DNA of 64,000 nt from Prochloron sp965198675. Lineage in GTDB: Bacteria; Cyanobacteriota; Cyanobacteriia; Cyanobacteriales; Prochloraceae. Positions 45,487 to 53,746 of the stretch are shown here, in pieces (position 1 is the first letter of the stretch; every line of letters begins with the position of its first letter). The DNA lies in contig OZ240666.1 in NCBI GenBank assembly GCA_965198675.1, forward strand, positions 682,001 through 746,000. Direction: 5' to 3'. Under the pieces are notes generated by a model. It was not told the origin of the DNA. It worked only from the letters and a program-made list of their open reading frames with translations, and ran no database searches. Made by a program: the position numbers and the translations under genes.

Positions 45487-46861
45487 TCATGCATAGGCGT
45501 ATCCATCCTTTTTGTGAATTGGCTGGCAATACTTGTGGCTAATACCCGTCACTCTGCCACTTTGAGTGGCAATATCAAAACTGCCGGATGCACGACATAG
45601 AACCCGTCCCACATAGGTGCCTATTTTCTTGCCAGCCGTAACAACCGCTTTAACCATGTCTCCTGTTCTGAAGCCTTTGTGAACTTGCATCCGTGAACGA
45701 TGTCGTTTTGGGAAGCCATACTTATCGGTGCCACACATTTGCCTACACCCATGACCTGTTGCTTTAATCAGTAATGGTTTGGAAGTGCAAAACTCCAGAG
45801 TTGGTACCTTCCCAACACAAGCTGCATCCAGCCAGTGAGCTTTAGCCACCCCCTGTTGGGAACGGTTAAATTTGGTCTGTGCTCCAGTTCCTGGCGTAAC
45901 GGGTAGGCCCGTTTGCTTGAGGGTGGTGAACAACTTCCAACGGGTGGCATTAACCGCAGCCGCATCTTTAAGGGAAGATTTAGCTTGTTGCTTGATTTTG
46001 GCCAGTAGGTCAGGCTTCTCCGATAGGAAGTCTTCAATGGACTGGTTTGATTTCGCCTGATTACAAGGTATACAGGCAATGGTGAGGTTGCTAACTCGAT
46101 TGGAACCCCCTTTAGACTTGGGAACGATATGTTCCACCTCTAGCGGCACATCCTTTACACCACAGTAGGCACAAGTGCGACTCCATTTTTCCAACAGGTA
46201 TTCCCTAACCTCATATTGGTGGAGGGTACCCTGCTGGTAACCCACTCCTGAGATTTCAGGATTTTCCATTACCTGGGTGTCAAATTTGACTAACTCTTGA
46301 GCAATTGAGCTAATGGGACAAAACCTAATCAGTCGGTTAATCCAGGTCATGGTGGTGGCAACCCGATGGTCTAGGGAAGGAGGCAACCATCCCTTTTGGC
46401 GGGTGCGGTTTTGAAATCGGGCGGGACGATATCGGGTTTTGCGATTCCTACGGCTCCGACGGATAGCCCGTCGAGACTCCAAATCGTTTCGCGCAGAGGC
46501 GCGGAGGCACGGAGAACGTATAAACAAGCGTTATAGCTGCAAAGAGATATGACTGATCCCTCTGCGCCTCTGTGTCTCTGTGAGCTTCCATTTTGATTTG
46601 TTGCCCCCGATGGGTTAATTCCGCTCCCCAGATGACTTGATTCCCTTGCAAGATGGCAATACCAGTCGTTTTGGAGCCAGGGTCTAGCTTAAGTTGGCAA
46701 GGTTCTGGGGTATCAGAAACGGCTTTCTTGAGGATGATGGCAAAGGGATACCGTCTGAAGACCGCTGCCTTACCTGCTTTGAGCAGAGAGCGAGCCATTC
46801 CCGGTTTGCAGGGATTCAACGGTTTTTGGTTGGTATCAATGACCAAAACGTAGTTAGACAT
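45487..46861 (-). pseudogene. iscB: IscB copy 1, broken by a MITE-like insertion
   Basis: IscB proteins are RNA-guided RuvC/HNH nucleases related to Cas9. The PLMP-type N-terminus is MSNYVLVIDTNQKPLNPCKP, RuvC-I is KLDPGSKTTGIAI with its Asp, the HNH domain reads CAYCGVKDVPLEVEH, then CNQAK, and RuvC-III is HWLDAACVGK. The frame is broken between GQQIK and LESRRAIRRSRRNRK by about 106 inserted bases at 46489-46594. An ORF restart at 46527 keeps the bridge helix, HNH and the C-terminal half, but without RuvC-I the product would not be a full nuclease. Confidence 0.9.
46489..46594. mobile_element. MITE-like insertion in iscB1
   Basis: About 106 bp with imperfect terminal inverted repeats of the CGCAGAGGCGC family (right end CCTCTGCGCCTCTGTGTCTC, left end CGCAGAGGCGCGGAGGCACG). 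Flanking iscB sequence matches the uninterrupted copies directly on both sides. It shifts the frame. Confidence 0.8.
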
Positions 46862-47158
46862 TTTTGCGTCTCGTCTACAGATGTGTAATGTGTTCCTCGC
46901 CAATGTTTTCTAAGCTTGTTGGGCCAACCACACTGCTTTACCCCTACTAAGGCTGTTTAATGATTGGCGACAGAGCGACAGGCTGGAAAGCACCTGAAGG
47001 TGTCGTGACCTAGAAAACGTAGTCAGTTAAGTAGGATGCGTTAGCACACGTCTGGAGAAGTGTTTAAAGCTGACAGCTATGGCGTAACGCATCCTACGGC
47101 TGGTCAGCTACCTGAAGCTGGAGGCATGAGAGCAACCGTGCTTCGGCCGGGGGTGCTG
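46862..47158 (-). ncRNA. HEARO / omega RNA of iscB1
   Basis: On the minus strand this runs from the element's left end (AGCACCCCC) to the iscB1 start. Conserved blocks with the RNA of copy 2 are GGCATGxxxGC, GCTGACCAGCC, CAGCTTTCCAG-like and ACATTGGCGAGGAA just before the ORF. IscB guide sequence is expected immediately beyond 47158. A 67-bp MITE (47031-47097) is embedded, so the RNA is probably misfolded. Confidence 0.75.
47031..47097. mobile_element. MITE-like palindrome inside the iscB1 omega RNA
   Basis: 67 bp bounded by GTAGGATGCGTTA and TAACGCATCCTAC. The same GTAGGATGCGTTA family forms the arrays at 54930-55200. The matching RNA of copy 2 lacks it. Confidence 0.85.
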
Positions 47159-47249
47159 ACGATGAAAAACCTAAGCTAGTTAATGAGCTAATTTTAAATT
47201 GGCTGAGTCAATTTTAGTGTAATCGCCCCTACCACTGTCATGGTACGTG

Positions 47250-47663
47250 CTAATTTCGTGCCAACCATTTTTGACCATTTAACCGTTGCAAGGTGTACAA
47301 TACTATTAAATCTAAAGTAACCCGGCGCTCGTCAATCATAAAAGATTCTATAGTGCTCGGTTTACCTCCATTAGTAGCACAAGAAAAGGCTTTTTTCCCC
47401 TGAATACTTTCCTCCAGAAAATAAAGATTGAACTGGCGATCGCCCTTCAGCCAATTTCCCATGACCTGCCAGCACTTCTCCTCCCCTAGCTTTTCCTGGC
47501 TAAAAGCTAACGTCATATCCCCAATACCCTGACTGGTAAATGCTTCCTGCAACCCTGGGATGAAATGCTCCTGTATAAATTCAACAAAAGGTTTATCCTC
47601 CAGCTTGGGTTTCTTAGCTTTCGCTGTTTTTGCTTTCGCCTTAGATTTGGTTTCTTCTGCCAT
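47250..47663 (-). CDS. DUF2996-family protein
   Basis: 137 residues with a Lys/Ala-rich N-terminus (KSKAKAKTAKAKKPK), then LEDKPFVEFIQEHFIPGLQE, RQFNLYFLEESIQGKKAFSC and the C-terminal LQRLNGQKWLARN. This is the DUF2996 family, confined to cyanobacteria and plastid lineages; its role is not established. Stand-alone gene. Confidence 0.85.
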   Translation of the reverse strand: MAEETKSKAKAKTAKAKKPKLEDKPFVEFIQEHFIPGLQEAFTSQGIGDMTLAFSQEKLGEEKCWQVMGNWLKGDRQFNLYFLEESIQGKKAFSCATNGGKPSTIESFMIDERRVTLDLIVLYTLQRLNGQKWLARN

Positions 47664-47783
47664 AATTACAAATTATATCTAATTTCCTCTAACTCATACT
47701 ACCCCAAATATAGCACTCAAAGCAAGAATTGGGTTGTGGGTTTGGTTTAATTATACTATAATAGTGCTGAATTTTGAAAGATT

Positions 47784-48014
47784 ATGGAAACTCAACGTTA
47801 TCCTCTCGAAGAAATCGCCCAACGGGGGGATGAGATCTACGAGCAAAACATTCGTGTAAGAGTGGAAAATGCCCACGAAGGGGAAGTAGTAGCCATCGAC
47901 ATTGAAACAGGAGCTTATGCTCTGGGAGAAAATGCCGTCATCGCCGCTCGTCAGCTTCGCAGTAAATACCCTCTAGCTCAGGTTTGGTTTCTTAGAGTTG
48001 GCGATCCGGGGTGA
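47784..48014 (+). CDS. Small conserved protein paired with an aspartic protease
   Basis: 76 residues: RYPLEEIAQRGDEIYEQNIR, then GEVVAIDIETGAYALGENAV. Cyanobacteria often carry this protein directly before a clan AA aspartic protease, as here. The stop at 48012 may be premature: the frame continues for 23 codons (NTGSAVADRALYRLSFRPR) to a TGA that overlaps the protease ATG at 48083, the arrangement expected for a coupled pair. Function unknown; a toxin-antitoxin-like role has been guessed for such pairs but is unproven. Confidence 0.7.
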   Translation: METQRYPLEEIAQRGDEIYEQNIRVRVENAHEGEVVAIDIETGAYALGENAVIAARQLRSKYPLAQVWFLRVGDPG

Positions 48015-48082
48015 AACACCGGATCTGCAGTAGCAGATCGCGCCCTTTATCGTCTTAGTTTCCGCCCGAGAGGTAGCGGTAG

Positions 48083-48460
48083 ATGATTACAGGTATTGTC
48101 AATTTCTACCTTGAACCCACAACTCGCCTACAATTAAAGGGAAACAAAGGTCAGATCCAGGAAGTAGAGGCAGTTATCGATACTGGATTTAATGGTTTTA
48201 TTACTTTACCTCCCACATTGATTGAAACACTTCAGTTAACCCAAATTGGTAGCGGACGAACAATACTAGGCAATGGAACTCAAGACCTATACCTTATCTA
48301 CGAAGCCACAGTACTTTGGGACTAACGGTGGCTGATAGTAGAAGCAGATGGTGCCAATACAGATGTACTTATTGGTATGGGATTACTGTCTGGGTATAAT
48401 TTATATGTGGAAGTTGTTAGGGGTGGGAGAGTGTCTCTCGATTCTCTCCGGGTCAATTAG
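48083..48460 (+). pseudogene. Clan AA aspartic protease with one in-frame stop
   Basis: Retropepsin-like protein with the catalytic motif VIDTGFNGFITLPP. The frame stops with TAA at 48323 after VLWD, then continues RWLIVEADGANTDVLIGMGL and ends with TAG at 48458. Related proteins read WDxxWRxVEVxxxETDxLIGM, so CAA-to-TAA is likely. The lost C-terminal strands normally complete the fold, so activity is doubtful. Confidence 0.75.
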
Positions 48461-48480
48461 TCATGATACCAAGTTAAATC

Positions 48481-48699
48481 CTAGAACCTAGAATTAGCAT
48501 TTACAATCAAGTCAATACCTGCCATAGCAATAAGCCCTGCCAGAAGTGCAGCACCTCTAAGCACATCCATCAGCGCTGGCTCATTTAAAGTAGTACATAA
48601 CCTAACTAATAGATAAATTACTATGTTTAATAATATTAGCAAAATACTTGTACTTAGTAATTTTATTCCAACCCCCAACCTGTCATCATCCTTCTTCAT
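48481..48699 (-). CDS. Two-helix membrane protein
   Basis: 72 residues from the ATG at 48699 (MKKDDDRLGVG), with hydrophobic segments LLSTSILLILLNIVIYLLVR and LRGAALLAGLIAMAGIDLIV. The start overlaps the end of the interrupted membrane-protein gene upstream by 14 bases, so both belong to one operon. I do not recognise the family; an upstream in-frame ATG at 48732 is less likely. Confidence 0.55.
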   Translation of the reverse strand: MKKDDDRLGVGIKLLSTSILLILLNIVIYLLVRLCTTLNEPALMDVLRGAALLAGLIAMAGIDLIVNANSRF

Positions 48700-48946
48700 T
48701 TCTTCCCTCCTTACCCAAAAGGGTTCCTGCAAACTTCATAACGTATGGCCCTGCTAGAGGGTATAAGGCTCCACCTAATAAAAAATAACTAATCGCAATA
48801 TAATTATGAATTACCAGGTAGAAGCCAGCAGCAAACATACCGAGATTCAATAACTTTAAAAATATGTTATCTACCCAGGCAATTTTTCGGCGATGTCTTG
48901 CTTCCTCTAGAGACTTTTGTAGCTCAAACTGCTCCTTGTTGGACTC
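48686..48946 (-). pseudogene. 3' part of a membrane-protein gene split by the iscB2 element
   Basis: Open frame without its own start: ESNKEQFELQKSLEEARHRR (coiled helix), then WVDNIFLKLLNLGMFAAGFY and ISYFLLGGALYPLAGPYVM as two membrane segments. It joins in frame to the 5' part at 50585-50800 when the iscB2 element is removed. Together they make about 158 codons. Confidence 0.75.
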
Positions 48947-49033
48947 ACGAGGAAGGCACGGGAGCGGGGAAGCCCTGTGTCTTTAGACCTGGGAGGAACC
49001 GCGACACGAGCGGATTTATCCGCCTGTAAATAT

Positions 49034-50359
49034 TTAGAATGAATAATTGTAGCCATCTTTTTTGTGGATTGATTGACAATATTTGTGATTGATTCCAGAG
49101 ACTCTTCCCTTAGCAGTAGAGATATCAAAACTGCCAGAGGCACGACAAATAACACGTCCTTTATAGATGCCTATCTTTTGGCCTTTAGTAACAACAGCCT
49201 TGACGATATCTCCAGTCTTAAAACCTTTATGAACTTGTTGTTTAGAGCGATGGCGAATCGGGAAACCATATTTATTTGTGCCACACATTTGGCGACTGCC
49301 ATGACCAGTAGACTTGATCGATAAAGGTTGATTTGTTTCCAGATTCAAGGACTCTGTCTTTCCCACACAGGCGGCATCAATCCAGTGGGCTTTAAGAAGA
49401 TTAAGCCGACAACGATTGTATTTTGTCAGCCCCTCTGAACCTGTATGAATTTGTAGTCCAGTTGTTTTTAACTCGTTGTACAGCTTCCAGCGAGTTGAAT
49501 TGACAGCCGCAGCATCTTTTAGAGGAGCTTTCGCCTGATTGAGAATTCGTTTGACAAGGTCAGGATTACCTGAAAGAAAATCCTGAATATCTTGATTAGA
49601 CTTGGCTTGATTGCAAGCATGACAGGCTAAAGTCAGGTTGCTAACTCGGTCTGAACCTCCTTTAGATTTAGGGGCAATGTGTTCAACTTCTAGAGGCGTG
49701 TTTTCTGCTCCACAGTAAACACAAGCTCGACCCCACCCACCCCTACACCCCTCCCGGGAGGGGACGGGGGTGGGTCGAACCTCGTAACCGTATAACTCTC
49801 CTTGTTGATACTCGGCTCCTGACACTTCCGGGTTTTGAAGCTTCTGGGTATCGAATCGAACTAGCTCTTGATACACAGAATCAACAGGACAAAATCTTGT
49901 TAGACGCTTAACCCAAGTCATTGTAGTTTGTACTCGATGTTCTAGACTCGGAGCTAACCAACCCACCCCCTCGGTCCCCCTCCTGGGAGGGGGAAGGGGG
50001 TGGGTACGGTTTAAGAATCTTGCTTGACGATAACGGGTTTTGCGATTTCGACGACCTCGCCGAAGTTGACGACGACTAAGCAAAGTGTCCTTAATCTGTT
50101 GACTTCGATGGGTTAATTCTCCTGCCCAAATGACTGAGTCATTGAGCAGTAAAGCTAAACCTGTTGTTTTACTGCCCGGATCTATTTTGAGTTGGCAACT
50201 TGTCGGTGTATCCATAACCTTTTTTGGCCAAATAATGGTGAAAGGATAGCGACGATAAACAGCCGCTTTACCAGCTTTCAACAAGCTTCGAGCCATAGAA
50301 GGTTTCCATGGTGTTAAGGGTTTTTTGTTGGTATCTAAGACCAGAACATAATTAGACAT
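49034..50359 (-). CDS. iscB: IscB copy 2, RNA-guided nuclease, apparently intact
   Basis: 441 residues from ATG 50359 (MSNYVLVLDTNKKPLTPWKP). All catalytic parts are seen: RuvC-I KIDPGSKTTGLAL with Asp, the Arg-rich bridge helix SRRQLRRGRRNRKTRYR, RuvC-II around YQELVRFDTQ, HNH (CVYCGAENTPLEVEHIAPKS, then CNQAK) and RuvC-III HWIDAACVGKT. Compared with copies 1 and 3 it has two palindromic-repeat insertions: HPLPPPRRGTEGVGW after the bridge helix, and PTPVPSREGCRGGWGR replacing the EYLLEKW helix before HNH. Both keep the frame; their effect on folding is unknown. Confidence 0.93.
   Translation of the reverse strand: MSNYVLVLDTNKKPLTPWKPSMARSLLKAGKAAVYRRYPFTIIWPKKVMDTPTSCQLKIDPGSKTTGLALLLNDSVIWAGELTHRSQQIKDTLLSRRQLRRGRRNRKTRYRQARFLNRTHPLPPPRRGTEGVGWLAPSLEHRVQTTMTWVKRLTRFCPVDSVYQELVRFDTQKLQNPEVSGAEYQQGELYGYEVRPTPVPSREGCRGGWGRACVYCGAENTPLEVEHIAPKSKGGSDRVSNLTLACHACNQAKSNQDIQDFLSGNPDLVKRILNQAKAPLKDAAAVNSTRWKLYNELKTTGLQIHTGSEGLTKYNRCRLNLLKAHWIDAACVGKTESLNLETNQPLSIKSTGHGSRQMCGTNKYGFPIRHRSKQQVHKGFKTGDIVKAVVTKGQKIGIYKGRVICRASGSFDISTAKGRVSGINHKYCQSIHKKDGYNYSF
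49728..49777. repeat. Palindrome inserted before the HNH region of iscB2
   Basis: 50-bp palindrome with the core CCCCTCCCGGGAGGGG flanked by ACCCACCCC and GGGGTGGGT arms. Translated in frame. The same family occurs at 49961-50005, 58443-58485 and 59427-59469. Confidence 0.85.
49961..50005. repeat. Palindrome inserted after the bridge helix of iscB2
   Basis: 45 bp, ACCCACCCCCTCGG to GGGGGTGGGT, adding a net ten residues relative to iscB1 between NRT and GW. In frame. Confidence 0.85.
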
Positions 50360-50584
50360 GGTTGTGTCCAAACTCCATGTAAATAGGTGACTTTTTCCTC
50401 GCCAATGTTTTTAAAGCTTGTTAGGTTAGCTCCACTTTCTTGCCCCTCGTAGGAATGTTTAACAACTAACGACAGAGCTATAAACTGGAAAGCATTTATA
50501 GGTGTCATAACTCTAAAAACGTAGGCTGGTCAGCTATCTAAAAAGGGAGGCATGATGCCCCGCCTATGCGCGAGCGGGGTGCTG
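50360..50584 (-). ncRNA. HEARO / omega RNA of iscB2
   Basis: 225 bases on the minus strand, from the element end CAGCACCCCGCTCGCGCATA to the iscB2 start. A strong stem CCCCGCTCGCGCATAGGCGGGG-like hairpin lies at the 5' end (50560-50580), then conserved GCTGACCAGCC, GACACCTATAAATGCTTTCC and ACATTGGCGAGGAA as in copy 1. IscB guides lie 5' of the scaffold; the bases just beyond 50584 are the host-gene target site. Confidence 0.8.
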
Positions 50585-50800
50585 ACGAACCTGTTGCATT
50601 TGAGCCGCATAAACATCGATATCAATTATCGTTAAATTAAGATCCTTGCTATCTTGGACAATGGGCTCTAGGTTAGCTAAGTTCTGTAAATCCTTACTAG
50701 ATATAACAATTTGTGGTGAGTTAGGCAATACAATTTCAGCTTGCAGCGGTTCACCGTCAGCTGAGGACTACAACTGTCTTTTCTCCCCTTGCTCTTCCAT
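50585..50800 (-). pseudogene. 5' part of the gene split by the iscB2 element
   Basis: Begins at ATG 50800 (MEEQGEKRQL), meets an in-frame TAG at 50770-50768, then continues SSADGEPLQAEIVLPNSPQI, NLEPIVQDSKDLNLTIIDID and AAQMQQVR to the element boundary. The 3' part is at 48686-48946. The gene is thus doubly inactivated, by the insertion and by a nonsense codon. Confidence 0.7.
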
Positions 50801-50904
50801 TCTACTATAGAATTTTGATTTTAACTACCGAGGGTAAAGAGTATATAGAGAAAGGAGAGAAAAGGCAAATAGTCCCTTTCTCTCCACAGGTAATTATTTA
50901 TAGC

Positions 50905-50928
50905 AGCCGCCAGGGAGATTGATACACC
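50905..50928. repeat. Dispersed 23-bp repeat, second copy
   Basis: Same AGCCGCCAGGGAGATTGATA sequence as at 8492-8514. It lies downstream of rbcS and close to a CTGTCATGGTAC motif at 50956-50967. No gene is seen in 50801-50994. Confidence 0.7.
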
Positions 50929-50994
50929 AATCATTTGCATATTACCAATTACCTGGTCACTGTCATGGTACTCGCTCACTGCTATAAAAGCGCC

Positions 50995-51333
50995 TTAGTA
51001 ACGGCGGCTGTTGCTGGGCTTATGAACGATAAAGCTCATCATTTGACATTGCTTGATATTGTCAAAAGCAATGACGCGAATGTAGGAATTGGAGTACTCA
51101 GAACGACACTCCCGTACTTCATTCAAAACGTCCTGAGCACTACGGGCTTCAAAGAGAGGTAACTTCCAAAGTGTCCAGTGGTGATCCGTAGGTTGGGGAT
51201 CTTCTTCAAACTCAACTGCTGGAATAAACCCTTGATCGAACATGTACTCGATCTGTTTAGCGATCTGCTGATCTGTTAAAGGGGGCAAATAGGAGAGAGT
51301 TTCGTAACGGCGCTCTTTAGATAAAGTTTTCAT
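50995..51333 (-). CDS. rbcS: RuBisCO small subunit (RbcS)
   Basis: Small subunit of form I RuBisCO. 112 residues from the start at 51333 (MKTLSKERRYETLSYLPPLT), with EYMFDQGFIPAVEFEED, WTLWKLPLFEARSAQDVLNE and SNSYIRVIAFDNIKQCQMMS as in cyanobacterial RbcS. The 3' end (KPSNSRRY) is normal. It follows rbcX by 30 bases in the rbcL-rbcX-rbcS operon. An in-frame ATG at 51360 gives an unusual N-terminus and is rejected. Confidence 0.96.
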   Translation of the reverse strand: MKTLSKERRYETLSYLPPLTDQQIAKQIEYMFDQGFIPAVEFEEDPQPTDHHWTLWKLPLFEARSAQDVLNEVRECRSEYSNSYIRVIAFDNIKQCQMMSFIVHKPSNSRRY

Positions 51334-51363
51334 CGGTTTCCCTTGAGGATAAACTAACAATTT

Positions 51364-51765
51364 TTAATTTTCAGGCTCCCTAACATCCGAGTTGGAGTTA
51401 TTCGCCTTGGGGTTGAGGTCAGGGTCAGGAGACTGGGTCAAACGTTCCAAAAGCCGACGGCGGTGTTCCAAGTTAGCCTGCTTAATGCCAATACTCACCA
51501 TCTCCGGTAGAAACTCCAGCACTTGTTCACCTAAGTGTTCTCGTACTTTCATTATCCGCATAACTAACTCTTTGTCTTCTGACATAAGTGTCTCCAGATA
51601 TGCTTCTCCATCCTGAATCTTATTCACATCAGAATATTGTCGTAACCAAATAGCCTTGCCAGGATTGGTTTCAGTTAGTTGGTCTATGATAGTGCGTACC
51701 GCCTGATAAGTAAAGTAACTTTGTATAACCTTAGCCGTATCTTGAGCAACTTTTTTAGGATACAT
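51364..51765 (-). CDS. rbcX: RuBisCO assembly chaperone RbcX
   Basis: Homodimeric helical chaperone that clamps the C-terminal tail of RbcL during assembly of the octameric core. 133 residues: KVAQDTAKVIQSYFTYQAVR, NPGKAIWLRQYSDVNKIQDG, EAYLETLMSEDKELVMRIMK fit the family. The C-terminal tail beyond about residue 115 is Asn/Pro-rich and not conserved. Position between rbcL and rbcS is standard. Confidence 0.95.
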   Translation of the reverse strand: MYPKKVAQDTAKVIQSYFTYQAVRTIIDQLTETNPGKAIWLRQYSDVNKIQDGEAYLETLMSEDKELVMRIMKVREHLGEQVLEFLPEMVSIGIKQANLEHRRRLLERLTQSPDPDLNPKANNSNSDVREPEN

Positions 51766-51851
51766 TTTGCCTCCCTGTCTCCCTAGAGACCCCTGAGTAG
51801 AATTGTTAGTAATTAGGTATTAACTCCTAAAAACTAACAACTAACCTTGGA

Positions 51852-53270
51852 TTAGAGTGTATCCATGGCTTCAAACTCGAACTTAATTTCCTTCCACAGT
51901 TCGCAAGCAGCAGCCAATTCCGGAGACCAGCGACAAGCTTCCCGGATGACGTCATTGCCTTCCCGCGCCAAGCTGCGACCTTCGTTACGAGCTTGAATAC
52001 AAGCTTCCAAAGCAACCCGGTTAGCAGTTGCACCGGGAGCATTACCCCAGGGGTGACCGAGAGTACCACCACCGAACTGTAAGCAGGAGTCGTCACCGAA
52101 GATTTCTACCAGAGCGGGCATGTGCCAAACGTGGATACCACCGGAAGCTACAGGCATGACCCCAGGCATAGAAGCCCAATCTTGGGTGAAGAAAATACCG
52201 CGAGAACGATCTTCCTCAATGTAGTCTTCCCGCATTAGGTCCACGAAGCCCATGGTGATGCCCCGTTCACCTTCCAGCTTACCCACAACTGTTCCGGAGT
52301 GGAGATGATCGCCCCCGGACATGCGCAAGCACTTAGCTAACACCCGGAAGTGCATACCGTGGTTCTTCTGACGGTCAATCACAGCGTGCATAGCCCGGTG
52401 AATGTGGAGCAGAAGGCCGTTGCTTCGACACCAGCGAGCTAGGGTGGTGTTGGCAGTGAAACCCCCAGTGAGATAGTCGTGCATAATGATGGGGGTGCCG
52501 ATTTCCTTGGCGAATTCAGCCCGTTCCATCATTTGCTCCAGGGTAGGAGCGGTGACGTTGAGGTAGTGACCTTTAATTTCGTTGGTTTCAGCTTGAGCTT
52601 TTTCAATGGCTTCTTGAACAAAGAGGAAGCGATCGCGCCAACGCATGAAGGGCTGGGAATTAATGTTCTCGTCGTCTTTGGTGAAGTCCAAGCCACCCCG
52701 GAGACACTCATAAACTGCCCGACCATAGTTTTTAGCGGACAGACCCAACTTGGGCTTAATGGTACAACCCAGCAGGGGACGACCATACTTGTTCAACTTA
52801 TCCCGCTCAACGGTAATACCGTGGGGAGGTCCTTGGAAGGTCTTCAGGTAAGCCACAGGAACCCTCAAGTCTTCTAGACGCAGAGCGCGGAGGGCTTTGA
52901 AACCAAAGACATTACCCACAATGGAGGTGAGCATGTTGGTGACGGAGCCTTCTTCAAATAAGTCTAGGGGATAGGCGATGAAGGCAAAAAATTGATTATC
53001 CTCCCCGGGGATCGGCTCGATATCGTAACAACGACCTTTATAGCGATCCAAATCAGTTAGTCCGTCAGTCCAAACCGTTGTCCAAGTTCCAGTAGAAGAT
53101 TCTGCTGCTACAGCAGCTCCAGCTTCTTCAGGAGGTACCCCCGGTTGAGCCGTGACGCGGAATGCTGCCAGAAGATCCGTATCTTTTGGTGTATAGTCGG
53201 GGGTGTAGTAGGTTAGGCGGTAGTCCTGTACTCCAGCCTTGAACCCGGCGCTCGATTTGGTTTGTACCAT
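51852..53270 (-). CDS. rbcL: RuBisCO large subunit, form IB (RbcL)
   Basis: Fixes CO2 on ribulose-1,5-bisphosphate in the Calvin cycle, inside carboxysomes. 472 residues with GGLDFTKDDENINSQPFMRW (carbamylated Lys of KDDE), KPKLGLSAKNYGR, loop 6 GTVVGKLEGERG and HIHRAMHAVIDRQKNHGMHF. The N-terminus (MVQTKSSAGFKAGVQDYRLT) is typical of form IB. First gene of its operon, with a leader of more than 130 bases upstream. Confidence 0.98.
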   Translation of the reverse strand: MVQTKSSAGFKAGVQDYRLTYYTPDYTPKDTDLLAAFRVTAQPGVPPEEAGAAVAAESSTGTWTTVWTDGLTDLDRYKGRCYDIEPIPGEDNQFFAFIAYPLDLFEEGSVTNMLTSIVGNVFGFKALRALRLEDLRVPVAYLKTFQGPPHGITVERDKLNKYGRPLLGCTIKPKLGLSAKNYGRAVYECLRGGLDFTKDDENINSQPFMRWRDRFLFVQEAIEKAQAETNEIKGHYLNVTAPTLEQMMERAEFAKEIGTPIIMHDYLTGGFTANTTLARWCRSNGLLLHIHRAMHAVIDRQKNHGMHFRVLAKCLRMSGGDHLHSGTVVGKLEGERGITMGFVDLMREDYIEEDRSRGIFFTQDWASMPGVMPVASGGIHVWHMPALVEIFGDDSCLQFGGGTLGHPWGNAPGATANRVALEACIQARNEGRSLAREGNDVIREACRWSPELAAACELWKEIKFEFEAMDTL

Positions 53271-53364
53271 GTGGTCCTTCCTCCATCAATCAAAGACTTT
53301 GTTCTCTCTTCCGAAGTAGCCATAGCACTTGTAGTGCTTGCTCTCGGGTAGAAACATTTTTACG

Positions 53365-53400
53365 CTTGTTATCTAGCTTCGCGTAAACTATGATAACAAG
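53365..53400. promoter_or_regulatory. Inverted repeat upstream of rbcL
   Basis: CTTGTTAT and ATAACAAG, eight-base perfect arms separated by 20 bases, about 95-130 bases before rbcL. This could be a regulator site (LysR-type regulators control rbc operons), or a leader hairpin. The rest of 53271-53746 is AT-rich leader; no gene is seen. Confidence 0.45.
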
Positions 53401-53589
53401 TCAATTAGAGTATTTCTTATTTCGATTTTTCATCGTAACACGAGGATAGCAACTTGATAAATAATTTTTTGACATTTTGATTTAGATTTTTTGTTCTACT
53501 ACATTAATTAAACTAATCACCGCCCCATTTATTGAGTCTAATTACCTAGAGCGCGTCTAAATCATTTGTACAAGTTCTAACGCTAGATA

Positions 53590-53655
53590 CCCCCTTATAA
53601 GGAACTCTGAACCCCTGGATTGATGGGGGGATAGGGAGATAGGGTGATTTGGGAA
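53590..53655. repeat. CTTATAAGGAACTCTGA dispersed repeat
   Basis: Begins CTTATAAGGAACTCTGAACC and continues with GGGGGGATAGGGAGATAGGG. A related inverted copy is at 60205-60315, beside the iscB3 element (ends TTTCAGAGTTCCTTATGAAG). Confidence 0.7.
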
Positions 53656-53746
53656 CGGAGTTGTCACCCCGTGAGGGATTATTATCTGACACAGATAATA
53701 CATCAAGATTATCCATAATTATAATTTTGACGATTTCATATGCATA

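Larger units (their letters stand above)
48947..50584 (-). mobile_element. IscB element 2 (complete, boundaries rebuilt)
   Basis: 1638 bp carrying iscB2 and its omega RNA. Its ends are deduced because removing it restores the host frame: QMQQVR joins ESNKEQFE. ACG occurs at both junctions, so the boundary is uncertain by three bases, and there is no longer target duplication. This fits IS200/IS605-like insertion. No transposase gene is present, so movement would need one in trans. Confidence 0.8.

Noticed and set aside
52479..52877. Antisense ORF of 132 codons within rbcL
   Set aside because: It is a shadow of the highly conserved rbcL coding strand.
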